Shown: positions 1 to 5,615 of the stretch, piece by piece
How positions within the stretch are numbered: the stretch's first letter is position 1
Layout: each line of letters begins with the position of its first letter
Assembly: GCA_030613285.1 (NCBI GenBank)
Contig: JAUWME010000180.1
Coordinates: 1 to 5,615 of the forward strand
Direction of reading: 5' to 3'
Source of the DNA: Candidatus Zymogenus sp.
Lineage (GTDB): Bacteria; Desulfobacterota; Zymogenia; Zymogenales; Zymogenaceae
DNA length: 5,615 nucleotides
Notes under the pieces: model-generated
The model's input: only the letters and a program-made list of their open reading frames with translations
The model's database searches: none
What the model was told of the DNA's origin: nothing
Program-made: the position numbers and the translations under genes

Positions 1-1146
1 CAAGAGGTTTGTAATCTCCTTTGGAACAAGGGAGCGATACGGTACGCCGTAGTATAATCCTTCGTCAAGAAACACCAATTCTGGCTCCGTCATTCCCTCC
101 TCCCATTTTTCCAAAGGCCAGGAACTCAGGCAGACTGAATCGTCAAACTTTTTACCTGATAACACATCGTCTTCGGTCAGGACATACTCTCCAACAATTC
201 GTCTTGTCTCTCTAATCCCCATCTGGACAGCGGTGTCAGAAAGAAATGCATTCTCAAACCCTGGAATCTCCTTATTTAAAAACTCCATGGCAACCACAGC
301 ATCTGCCCTCCCCATTAGCTCCCCGGAAGTCAAATCGGAGACAATGCTCCCATCCAGAGCTTTCCCCCCTTTTGCCAATGCAGAAATCTTTACAATCGCC
401 TCGCCGGGCCTGAAGGTTGGTATAATAAGCCCTTGGCTTACCGTAAGGGAATATTTGCCCGACAAAAAGGCATCCTTGATCCTGTCGTTTAGTACGGCCA
501 TCCCATCCGTTTGATAGCGGGCAATGTCCATACCTTGGGCAAAAAACATCATGGTCGGAGTCATTACAGCACCGTTACTATCATCGCCCTTTTTTGTCTT
601 AACGCCTGCGGCCAACGCCAAAACAGCATCCCCCGTAGCATCAATATATGTTTTTCCAATCACCCCAAAAAGCCCTTCGGGACTTGCCACAACAAGACCT
701 TTTATCTCACCATCCTCAACAATTGTGTCAGCCACATAGGAGTGAAGCATCAGCCTTATATTCGGCTCGTTTTCGATTAGCTCGTCTGTCAGCCGTTTCA
801 TCAGCCAAGGGTTATAGAGAAGGGCGGTAAAGCCATCCCTGATAAACGGGCCGAAGGCGCCACCCATGGCAGTCAACCTGTCGGTAACCTCTTTTCCCAT
901 TCCCTCAATGATATGCTCAACCTTGTCCGGATGATGAAGATACATCCCGCAGACTGTCCCTACCGCACCTGCCGTTGCCATCCCCCCCAAAAACCCGTAT
1001 TTCTCAATTAATATGACAGAAAGGCCCCGGCGCGCCGCCGCCACCGCCGCAACAAACCCAGAAGGCCCACCACCGGCAACCACCACATCACAAACCCCTG
1101 CGATGGGGACATTCTTTTTAGGAAGTAAAAGACTTTCACCAGCCAT
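1..1146 (-). CDS. FAD-dependent oxidoreductase (FAD_oxidored-like), C-terminus cut off by window edge
   Basis: This is a 382-codon open frame on the minus strand. It starts at ATG (1144-1146) and is still open at base 1, so the C-terminal end is missing. The N-terminus has a Rossmann dinucleotide-binding motif, VVVAGGGPSG (residues 21-30), followed by LIEKYGFLGGMATAG (46-60). That arrangement is typical of the FAD_oxidored family (PF12831). A second FAD-contact motif, IDATGD, is at 168-173. The stretch GIRETRRIVGEYVLTEDDVL (310-329) and YYGVPYRSLVPKEITNLL at the end also match the usual order in this family. The last of these normally sits shortly before a final FAD-binding segment, so perhaps 40-80 residues lie outside the window (estimate). 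There is no signal peptide or membrane segment, so it is probably cytoplasmic. The start is supported by an AGGAGG eight bases upstream. It is the second gene of a unit with the deacylase at 1159-2259. The substrate is unknown: the family includes many uncharacterised flavoproteins, and family membership is much surer than the reaction. Confidence 0.9.
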   Translation of the reverse strand, partial: MAGESLLLPKKNVPIAGVCDVVVAGGGPSGFVAAVAAARRGLSVILIEKYGFLGGMATAGAVGTVCGMYLHHPDKVEHIIEGMGKEVTDRLTAMGGAFGPFIRDGFTALLYNPWLMKRLTDELIENEPNIRLMLHSYVADTIVEDGEIKGLVVASPEGLFGVIGKTYIDATGDAVLALAAGVKTKKGDDSNGAVMTPTMMFFAQGMDIARYQTDGMAVLNDRIKDAFLSGKYSLTVSQGLIIPTFRPGEAIVKISALAKGGKALDGSIVSDLTSGELMGRADAVVAMEFLNKEIPGFENAFLSDTAVQMGIRETRRIVGEYVLTEDDVLSGKKFDDSVCLSSWPLEKWEEGMTEPELVFLDEGLYYGVPYRSLVPKEITNLL

Positions 1147-1154
1147 ATCGTAAT

Positions 1155-1160
1155 CCTCCT
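1155..1160 (-). promoter_or_regulatory. Shine-Dalgarno AGGAGG of the FAD oxidoreductase, overlapping the upstream stop codon
   Basis: The minus strand reads AGGAGG here, eight bases before the ATG at 1146. Its first two bases are the last two of the TAG stop (1159-1161) of the deacylase gene. Such an overlap is typical of translational coupling inside an operon and fixes the start of the downstream gene. No promoter or terminator fits in the 12-base gap. Confidence 0.85.
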
Positions 1161-2259
1161 AATTCAACTCATTTATCAATATATTCAGATATTCATTCTC
1201 TTTCAATTGCGAGTTTGGAAGGGCTGGCAACTCCACAAGATGTTTTGTTAGATCATCTCTGTCAAAATCTACAACGATGGCAAGCCTCGTCCCGGGCTGA
1301 ACAATCGGCTGGTGAGAAATCCCAGCGACGATTCCAGAAAGATGTGATATCAGGAGATACTCCTCAAAACTTGCGGGATTAACAATCCTCCCGACGGTCT
1401 CTCCGGCTTTTACAAACTGACCAAGTTTAGTTGCGGGTCTGAATATCCCATCGATGGGACTCCTCAACCAAGCGCTGTTTAAGTCAAGTACAATTTGACG
1501 TGACGGTATCTCTGCTGTTCCTTCCAACATCCCCAGGATCCGCATAACGTTTTTTATAGCCAAAATTCCAAGCTCCACGTTGCCCCGCGTGATTCTCCCC
1601 GCGCTCCCAATCTCGATTGTCGTACACGGCACTCCAATCCGATGCGCCTCTGTCTGGAGCATCCCCTCCACCTCCGACCCCTTCCAGACAGCATTTATCC
1701 CGGTGGAAGCCACAAGATTGAGGTATTCACTCGATGGGTTTTTCACCCTCACCCTGACATGGGGGATAAGCTCGTCTGGAAATTCGGCGGAGTGTAAATC
1801 GATAATGTAATCTGCCCTACGGGCAAAAACATCAAAGAAAGTGTGGGCAATCTTCTCGGTCATCGTCCCGTCCGTATTTCCCGGAAATATCCTGTTCATG
1901 TCAATGTTGTCGTTGGGATAACAGCGAAGGCCATAATCAAACGCCAAAGAGTTTACAATTGGAACGACGAGGAGATTTCCGCAAAGCTCTTTGGGATTGA
2001 TGTCATCTACAATCTCTCTTAAAACTTCAACCCCCACCACCTCGTTTCCATGAACAGCGGCATTGAGCAGAAGCGTAGGCCCATCCTTGACACCCCAAAT
2101 ACCAAAATAGTTTAGGCGTATCTCTTGGTGGTTTTCTCCCACTGCGACTTTCAGGTGCCCCAATATCTTCTCACCCCTTCGCCCCTTTCGTCCCATTTGA
2201 CCAATTTGAACATCGGGATTTATTTGATTCTCATCCTTTTGCATCAGCCCTTTAAACAC
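1159..2259 (-). CDS. Zinc-dependent deacylase, succinylglutamate desuccinylase/aspartoacylase (AstE/AspA) family
   Basis: The 366-residue protein belongs to the M14-related AstE/AspA family (PF04952), which hydrolyses N-acyl amino acids and related amides in the cytoplasm. The zinc-ligand motif AVHGNE (68-73) supplies H70 and E73. The third ligand is H156 in IDLHSA (153-158). The substrate-binding arginine is expected in NIDMNRIFPG (R123). The catalytic glutamate is probably E216 in TTIEIGSAGRI. All expected active-site residues are present. After the catalytic part, residues about 262-335 form the beta-rich C-terminal domain seen in bacterial members, with a hallmark RSPIDGIFRP...GQFVKAGETVGRIVNP pattern. 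The length is normal. About 30 charged N-terminal residues precede the conserved fold. The start is GTG (2257-2259), nine bases after GGGGGA. An ATG five codons downstream (2242-2244) is possible, but its ribosome site would be too close. The gene leads an operon with the FAD oxidoreductase and is served by the promoter at 2309-2337. The acyl substrate (acetyl-diaminobutyrate, succinyl-glutamate or another) cannot be decided from sequence. Confidence 0.92.
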   Translation of the reverse strand: MFKGLMQKDENQINPDVQIGQMGRKGRRGEKILGHLKVAVGENHQEIRLNYFGIWGVKDGPTLLLNAAVHGNEVVGVEVLREIVDDINPKELCGNLLVVPIVNSLAFDYGLRCYPNDNIDMNRIFPGNTDGTMTEKIAHTFFDVFARRADYIIDLHSAEFPDELIPHVRVRVKNPSSEYLNLVASTGINAVWKGSEVEGMLQTEAHRIGVPCTTIEIGSAGRITRGNVELGILAIKNVMRILGMLEGTAEIPSRQIVLDLNSAWLRSPIDGIFRPATKLGQFVKAGETVGRIVNPASFEEYLLISHLSGIVAGISHQPIVQPGTRLAIVVDFDRDDLTKHLVELPALPNSQLKENEYLNILINELN

Positions 2260-2308
2260 GCTATAAATTCCCCCAACTTAAGTTACTTAAAAATTACCTA
2301 AATAGATA

Positions 2309-2337
2309 ATTATAGTATATTTGCAAAGCAATTTCAA
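2309..2337 (-). promoter_or_regulatory. Sigma70-type promoter for the deacylase-oxidoreductase operon
   Basis: On the minus strand a -35 TTGAAA (2332-2337) and a perfect -10 TATAAT (2309-2314) are separated by exactly 17 bases. Transcription would begin near 2302, leaving a leader of about 40 bases before the GTG at 2259. The match to consensus is very good. The -35 box lies inside a 19-base palindrome, which suggests control by a repressor. Confidence 0.75.
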
Positions 2338-2349
2338 GTAAATTGAAAT
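2331..2349. promoter_or_regulatory. Candidate operator: 19-base palindrome over the -35 box of the leftward promoter
   Basis: ATTTCAA (2331-2337) and TTGAAAT (2343-2349) are perfect 7-base inverted arms around a 5-base spacer. The left arm contains the -35 hexamer of the leftward promoter. Size and position fit a dimeric helix-turn-helix repressor site. AT-rich DNA produces such palindromes by chance, and no regulator gene is in the window, so this is a candidate only. Confidence 0.4.
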
Positions 2350-2353
2350 AGTA

Positions 2354-2396
2354 TTATTAGACTACATGAGACAAAGCTTGATCTGCTTTCTAATAA
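2354..2396. promoter_or_regulatory. Nested inverted repeat between the two divergent promoters
   Basis: The outer arms TTATTAG (2354-2360) and CTAATAA (2390-2396) enclose the inner arms AAAGC (2373-2377) and GCTTT (2385-2389). The two right arms are contiguous, while the left arms are separated by 12 bases. The structure sits between the -35 boxes at 2337 and 2406, where a shared activator or repressor could act on both promoters. It could also be a chance structure in AT-rich DNA. Confidence 0.35.
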
Positions 2397-2405
2397 GAAT
2401 TTGCC

Positions 2406-2435
2406 TTGACTTTTATATAAAATCATTTGTATGAT
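2406..2435 (+). promoter_or_regulatory. Sigma70-type promoter for the Gfo/Idh/MocA gene
   Basis: A -35 TTGACT (2406-2411) and a -10 TATGAT (2430-2435) are separated by 18 bases; each differs from consensus at one position. Transcription would start near 2442, giving a leader of about 44 bases before the ATG at 2486. It is back to back with the leftward promoter, with 68 bases between the two -35 boxes. Confidence 0.65.
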
Positions 2436-2485
2436 GGCGATGATAACATTCCATTCTTTTTTAATCAATTCGGGAAAAATCTATT

Positions 2486-3574
2486 ATGACAAAGGAAAGT
2501 ATAGTAAAAGGAAAAGACAAAATAAAGTTCGCCCTTGTGGGATGCGGAAGGATTAGCGATCTTCACGCCAGAGCTTACAAGGGAAGTGATGATGCGGAGA
2601 TATTTGCCGTATGCGACGTCAACGAGGAGCTTGCAAAGCAGAAACAAGTTGAGTGGGGCGCAAAAAAGGTATATACAGACTACGATGAACTTTTAAAAGA
2701 TAGTGAAATCGATGCCGTTGAGCTTCTTGTGCCTCACAACTTGCATCTCCCCATGACCGTCTCTGCAGCTCAGGCAAAAAAGCAAATAAGCGTCCAGAAG
2801 CCCATGGCCACAAACGTTGCAGATTCTGTCAAGATGGTTAAAGCTGCAAAAGACGAAGGGGTAGTCCTCAAGGTGTTTGAAAATTTCGTCTTTCACCCCC
2901 CTTACGTAAAGGCAAAAGAGTTAGTGGAGTCCGGCGCCATCGGAAAATTAATCACCGTAAGGATGAGCATGACCAGCAGCGGCCGGGGCGGCTGGGAGGT
3001 TCCTGCAGAGGCGTGGGTTTGGCGTGTCGACAAAATTAAGGGGGGCGGTGGGCTCCAGGTCTTCGATGATGGCTATCACAAATTTTCCCAGGCTTACGAC
3101 ATCGGCGGCGAGGTAGAAAAAGTCTTCGCTTGGATCGACTACACAAACGACATCATCGATTCGCCGTCATTTATCCTTTGGAAATACAAAGAAGACCAAC
3201 GCGCTCGATACGGCCAGTACGACATCACCCACGCCTATGACATGTATATCAGATCCCCCTACTACGCCACGGACGACAGGATAGAGCTTGTTGGGAGTGA
3301 AGGTATCATCTTCATCAACGGCTGCACGGGCGATATGCTTTCAGAGCCTCCCTTGGTTCTCTACAGGGATGGAGAAACCCGTGCCTTCCACGACATCGTC
3401 AGCGACTGGGGCCAATCTTTCATCGACAGTGGCCGGCATTTTTTCAAATGTCTCAAGGACGGCGGAGATCCGATCTTGACCGGTGAGGCGGGCGTCAAGG
3501 TGATGCAGTTTACCCTTGCCGCAGAGCTCTCCCACGCTGAGAAACGGGAAGTAAAGCCTGAGGAGGTGCCTTAA
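2486..3574 (+). CDS. Gfo/Idh/MocA-family NAD(P)-dependent oxidoreductase
   Basis: The 362-residue cytoplasmic dehydrogenase is of the glucose-fructose oxidoreductase/inositol dehydrogenase/MocA type. These enzymes oxidise or reduce sugars, inositols and related polyols. The N-terminal Rossmann fold starts with KFALVGCGRIS (14-24, GxGxxS variant). D44 in AVCDVNEE, at the end of beta strand 2, favours NAD over NADP. The signature usually written EKP is QKP here (104-106); K105, the catalytic lysine, is kept. The C-terminal alpha/beta domain begins around residue 135 and carries GGGGLQVFDDGYHKF (186-200), which matches the DxGxH motif with D194, G196 and the catalytic H198. Length is normal. The ATG has only a weak GGGA ribosome site ten bases upstream, but the promoter at 2406-2435 and the short N-terminal lead before the Rossmann strand support it. 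It is divergent from the deacylase operon, which suggests joint regulation. The substrate is not identifiable. Confidence 0.93.
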   Translation: MTKESIVKGKDKIKFALVGCGRISDLHARAYKGSDDAEIFAVCDVNEELAKQKQVEWGAKKVYTDYDELLKDSEIDAVELLVPHNLHLPMTVSAAQAKKQISVQKPMATNVADSVKMVKAAKDEGVVLKVFENFVFHPPYVKAKELVESGAIGKLITVRMSMTSSGRGGWEVPAEAWVWRVDKIKGGGGLQVFDDGYHKFSQAYDIGGEVEKVFAWIDYTNDIIDSPSFILWKYKEDQRARYGQYDITHAYDMYIRSPYYATDDRIELVGSEGIIFINGCTGDMLSEPPLVLYRDGETRAFHDIVSDWGQSFIDSGRHFFKCLKDGGDPILTGEAGVKVMQFTLAAELSHAEKREVKPEEVP

Positions 3575-3605
3575 TTTCAAAATTGTTAGTGTAATCAATA
3601 GCCTC

Positions 3606-3620
3606 TTTTGTCCGACAAAA
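3606..3620. repeat. Short inverted repeat after the Gfo/Idh/MocA gene
   Basis: TTTTGTC (3606-3612) and GACAAAA (3614-3620) are perfect arms around a single base. As RNA only about six mostly A-U/G-C pairs with a CCG loop could form, and no T-run follows. It is therefore a poor intrinsic terminator in the forward direction. It could be a protein-binding palindrome, since it lies about 50 bases upstream of the DUF362 promoter. Apart from this and that promoter, nothing else was recognised in the 166-base gap. Confidence 0.3.
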
Positions 3621-3669
3621 AACATCACTCATATTAACAATGTATAACCTTTTAAATGACAAAAACCAT

Positions 3670-3698
3670 TTGACACAGCCCCGAAACTGTTATATATA
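3670..3698 (+). promoter_or_regulatory. Strong sigma70-type promoter for the DUF362 gene
   Basis: A perfect -35 TTGACA (3670-3675) is followed after 17 bases by TATATA (3693-3698), which lies within a longer TA tract (3691-3700). The predicted start is near 3705, giving a leader of roughly 36 bases. The ribosome site AGGGGA (3725-3730) is ten bases before the ATG at 3741. This is the best -35 box in the window and indicates that the gene is transcribed independently of the dehydrogenase. Confidence 0.7.
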
Positions 3699-3740
3699 TA
3701 AACACACTAATAATTTGTTCAAACAGGGGAACTCCACGCC

Positions 3741-4805
3741 ATGAGGAAAATAGATGTCGCTGTAGTCAAAATCCCAAAAGAAAAAAGAAATAACGAAGAA
3801 GCCTTTAAAAAGAAATTCGCAAATCTTGTCGATATCGCCGGGGGACTCGATTTTGTACAAAAAGGGGACTCGGTACTGATCAAGGTCTGTCTGAACTCCA
3901 GCAGAAAATACCCCGCCACCACAAGCCCCAAAGCTGTGGACGCATTGATGGAACTCCTGCTAAAAAAGTCGCCGTCGGCAATCTATGTGGGGGACAAAAC
4001 CGCATTTTTCAGGAAAACAAAAAAGGCCTTCAAAAAGACGGGGATCGAAGACGTTGTTGGCAAATATTCCAAAAAGCATATTTCCACAAATATTAAACTA
4101 ATCGACTTTGACGATTACACCTACAGGGATCGCTACTTTCCCAAAAATATCAAGGACAATTGGGAACTCCAGCGCACAAGACACCTTGTCAGGGCACCAA
4201 AGATGCTCTTTGAAGAAGACCCGATCCTGAAAGAGAAGGGTCTTCCCGCGAAAATTGATCACATCATCGTACTGGCAACGGTAAAGACCCACACTATCAG
4301 TAGATTTACCCTTGGAATGAAAAGCTACGTTGGTTTTCTCGACACCGAAAGCCGGTATCTTCTCCACAAAATCCCCCATAAAAAATACTACAGGCTGGAT
4401 AACATCGCCCCCTTTGACAAAATCCATATACAAAACCGGGTGCCGGAACTCTTTACCGTTATTCCCCACCCAAAGCTTATAATCTTGGACGGGCGGGAGC
4501 TTATCATCAGGGGCGGGCCGGACTCCAACAACCGCATCCAGCCGCTCCCATCGTTTCGCCCAAACCCATACACCGGCGTGATGTTGGCAGGGACGGATAT
4601 TGTGGCCGTTGATGCTGCAGGAGTGGCACTTCTGAAAACTCAAAAGAGGGTTGCAAAAGCTCTCAAACGCTCTTCCATCTGGGAGATGCCAACTTTCATT
4701 AAGGCCGAAGATTTGAAGTTGGGTGCAAACCGCACCGATAGTATTTTACTCCACACCGACACAGCCGAAGAGAAATTCGAACGGATAGCGTGGTTCCTCC
4801 AGTAA
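3741..4805 (+). CDS. DUF362 domain-containing protein
   Basis: The 354-residue protein matches the DUF362 family (PF04015), whose biochemical role is largely unknown. Recognisable blocks occur in the family order: DSVLIKVCLNSSRKYPATTSP (43-63; the family usually has VLIKPN...TTHP), IYVGDK (81-86), VKTHTISRFTLGMKSYVGFLD (181-201; the family usually has KTHxxTxxTxxxKNxxG), LIILDGRELIIRGGP (246-260) and GTDIVAVDAAGVALL (284-298). Many relatives carry or neighbour a 4Fe-4S ferredoxin domain. Here there is none, and few cysteines (C50 is the only one noticed). The protein is rich in lysine and arginine, especially in the first 120 residues. There is no signal peptide or membrane span, so it is probably cytoplasmic. 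The ATG is supported by AGGGGA ten bases upstream and by the near-consensus promoter. It stands alone between gaps of 166 and 103 bases. Family assignment is confident; function is unknown. Confidence 0.88.
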   Translation: MRKIDVAVVKIPKEKRNNEEAFKKKFANLVDIAGGLDFVQKGDSVLIKVCLNSSRKYPATTSPKAVDALMELLLKKSPSAIYVGDKTAFFRKTKKAFKKTGIEDVVGKYSKKHISTNIKLIDFDDYTYRDRYFPKNIKDNWELQRTRHLVRAPKMLFEEDPILKEKGLPAKIDHIIVLATVKTHTISRFTLGMKSYVGFLDTESRYLLHKIPHKKYYRLDNIAPFDKIHIQNRVPELFTVIPHPKLIILDGRELIIRGGPDSNNRIQPLPSFRPNPYTGVMLAGTDIVAVDAAGVALLKTQKRVAKALKRSSIWEMPTFIKAEDLKLGANRTDSILLHTDTAEEKFERIAWFLQ

Positions 4806-4876
4806 AACAGGCTATATAAAAAACGTGGATTTATGGCTTCCTGCACTATTTTTAGATCATATTTAAAGATGAGTGG

Positions 4877-4896
4877 AAAAAATGACCCTATTTTTT
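4877..4896. repeat. A/T-only inverted repeat between the DUF362 and CvpA genes
   Basis: AAAAAAT (4877-4883) and ATTTTTT (4890-4896) flank the six bases GACCCT. A transcript from either direction would form a weak A-U hairpin ending in a U-run, so it could act as a weak bidirectional terminator or just be part of the CvpA leader. No convincing -35/-10 pair for the CvpA gene was found in the 103-base gap. Read-through from the DUF362 promoter is possible. Confidence 0.25.
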
Positions 4897-4908
4897 AGAA
4901 ATTAAATT

Positions 4909-5454
4909 GTGAACTACCTTGACATCTCAATAATAGTAATCCTTGGAGCGAGCACAATATACAGCGTCATCAAGGGATTTATCAGGGACGCATTTTCCCT
5001 CCTTGCGGTAATACTGGGAATTGTTGCAGCGCTCCTGTTTTATCCCATGGGTGCCCAAATGCTCGGCGGGTTCATCTCTCAAATACAAATTGCAAATATA
5101 GTAAGCTTCTCCCTTATCTTCCTTACCGTCTCCATTGTAATCTCCGTTGCGGGAATGCTGATTTCAAAGATGATTAAGGGGGCAGACCTCTCCTTTTACG
5201 ACCGAGTAGCCGGCGGGGCATTTGGACTGACTAAGGGATACATACTCGTAGCTGTCCTTGTCATTATCGTAACAACCCTGTTTCCCTCCTCAATAACAAC
5301 CTCAAAAATCGCACCTCATATAATAAAATCGGTAAACGTAGTAACCGACATCCTCCCAAAAAACTATCAAAGGGAGATCGAGAAACAAAGAAAATCCCTC
5401 AAAGATATCGACGTCAAGGAAATTGAGAGAAATACTAATAGAATCACCGACTAA
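4909..5454 (+). CDS. CvpA-family inner-membrane protein
   Basis: The 181-residue protein fits the CvpA family (PF02674), named after the E. coli protein needed for colicin V production and linked to envelope homeostasis. The exact mechanism is not established. Four hydrophobic segments are visible at about 5-22, 27-47, 61-87 and 108-125. Family-like features are the opening MNYLDISIIVIL, the KGFIRDAFSLLAV turn (22-34) between the first two segments, and DRVAGGAFGLTKG (98-110) before the last segment. A charged tail of about 35 residues (150-181), rich in K, E and D and possibly helical, follows. The length is typical. The start is GTG at 4909: an in-frame TAA at 4903-4905 excludes anything longer, and the next in-frame ATG would remove the first two membrane segments. 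The ribosome site is weak (TTAGAA region), suggesting modest translation. It follows the DUF362 gene on the same strand but is not tightly coupled to it. Confidence 0.88.
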   Translation: MNYLDISIIVILGASTIYSVIKGFIRDAFSLLAVILGIVAALLFYPMGAQMLGGFISQIQIANIVSFSLIFLTVSIVISVAGMLISKMIKGADLSFYDRVAGGAFGLTKGYILVAVLVIIVTTLFPSSITTSKIAPHIIKSVNVVTDILPKNYQREIEKQRKSLKDIDVKEIERNTNRITD

Positions 5455-5508
5455 TTTTGACACTTTCAAATTGTCATAGTTCAAAAAAAGGAGTGATTAC
5501 AACTAAAT

Positions 5509-5536
5509 GTCATTCCCGTAGAAAGCGGGAATCCAG
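5509..5536. repeat. REP-like short palindromic repeat (GTCATTCCCG...CGGGAATCCAG type)
   Basis: ATTCCCG (5512-5518) and CGGGAAT (5526-5532) form a perfect 7-base stem around the loop TAGAAAG, with the flanks GTC and CCAG. This sequence type is a widespread intergenic repeat, seen in many copies in various proteobacterial and metagenome-derived genomes (family recalled from general knowledge, not searched). It is AT-flanked and lies downstream of the CvpA gene, as such repeats usually do. It could also help to end transcription, although no T-run follows. Confidence 0.6.
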
Positions 5537-5565
5537 ACTAATACAAAGTCATCATATAAGACAAC

Positions 5566-5583
5566 AAGGGGCTTAAGCCCCTT
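5566..5583. repeat. 18-base perfect palindrome AAGGGGCTTAAGCCCCTT
   Basis: The two halves are exactly complementary, giving a 7-base GC-rich stem (AAGGGGC/GCCCCTT) with a TTAA loop. A T7 run occurs only at 5598-5604, about 15 bases after the stem. It is therefore not a textbook intrinsic terminator, although it may terminate or protect the 3' end of the CvpA transcript. It may equally be part of a dispersed repeat, since it sits 30 bases from the REP-like element. The remaining bases from 5455 to 5615 show no gene. Confidence 0.5.
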
Positions 5584-5615
5584 ATCGAAGTAGATACTTT
5601 TTTTGGACAATACAA

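Noticed and set aside
21..830. Several plus-strand open frames of 60-93 codons
   Set aside because: They lie opposite the long minus-strand FAD oxidoreductase frame, have no recognisable motifs, and the minus frame has full family motifs through the same region.
3560..3600. GAGGAGG near the end of the dehydrogenase gene as a ribosome site for a downstream gene
   Set aside because: It encodes the final Glu-Glu-Val residues, and no reasonable start with an open frame follows within the needed distance.
3341..3628. A 95-codon minus-strand open frame at the end of the dehydrogenase gene
   Set aside because: It overlaps the conserved C-terminal part of the Gfo-type gene and has no motif of its own.
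4098..4643. A 181-codon minus-strand open frame
   Set aside because: It lies wholly within the DUF362 gene on the other strand and shows no family motif, while the plus frame has clear DUF362 blocks.
4836..4848. TGGC...TGC as a sigma54 promoter ahead of cvpA
   Set aside because: The distance between the GG and GC elements is too short for a -24/-12 promoter.
4882..4905. Short frame ATG to TAA ahead of cvpA
   Set aside because: It has only seven codons (MTLFFRN), with no clear ribosome site and no known leader-peptide character.
1..5615. CRISPR array, tRNA, rRNA, insertion sequence or phage genes
   Set aside because: No regularly spaced direct repeats, cloverleaf-like segments, rRNA signatures, transposase or phage motifs were found on reading both strands.

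Overview
The window looks like a piece of chromosome from a free-living bacterium. It is densely packed, has Shine-Dalgarno-type ribosome sites, sigma70-type -35/-10 promoters, and AT-rich intergenic gaps around coding regions of moderate GC. No taxonomic marker is present. The mix of an FAD_oxidored-type flavoprotein, a DUF362 protein and an intergenic GTCATTCCCG...CGGGAAT repeat suggests an uncultured Gram-negative anaerobe, possibly a Desulfobacterota-like lineage. That is an inference with low confidence.

Layout. Positions 1-2259 hold a two-gene unit on the minus strand. The promoter-proximal gene encodes a zinc-dependent aspartoacylase/succinylglutamate-desuccinylase-family deacylase (1159-2259). 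It is followed after 12 bases by an FAD-dependent oxidoreductase (1-1146), which runs off the left edge of the window without a stop. The ribosome site of the oxidoreductase overlaps the stop codon of the deacylase, so the two are almost certainly co-transcribed. A 226-base AT-rich gap (2260-2485) carries two back-to-back sigma70-type promoters and two inverted repeats that could be operators. To the right, a Gfo/Idh/MocA-family dehydrogenase (2486-3574) is transcribed divergently. A 166-base gap with a near-consensus promoter then precedes a DUF362 protein (3741-4805). After a 103-base gap comes a CvpA-family inner-membrane protein with a GTG start (4909-5454). The last 160 bases have no gene but hold a repeat-like hairpin and an 18-base perfect palindrome.

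How the genes may work together. The deacylase, the flavoprotein and the divergent Gfo-type dehydrogenase could form one small catabolic module: removal of an acyl group, or hydrolysis of an amide or ester, plus two redox steps. A shared divergent control region would serve them. This rests on gene arrangement only; no substrate can be read from the sequence, and no transporter or regulator lies in the window. The DUF362 and CvpA genes look like separate units. Nothing here amounts to a clearly new biological system. The most useful leads are the palindromic divergent control region, the QKP variant in the dehydrogenase, and the uncharacterised DUF362 gene with its strong promoter.
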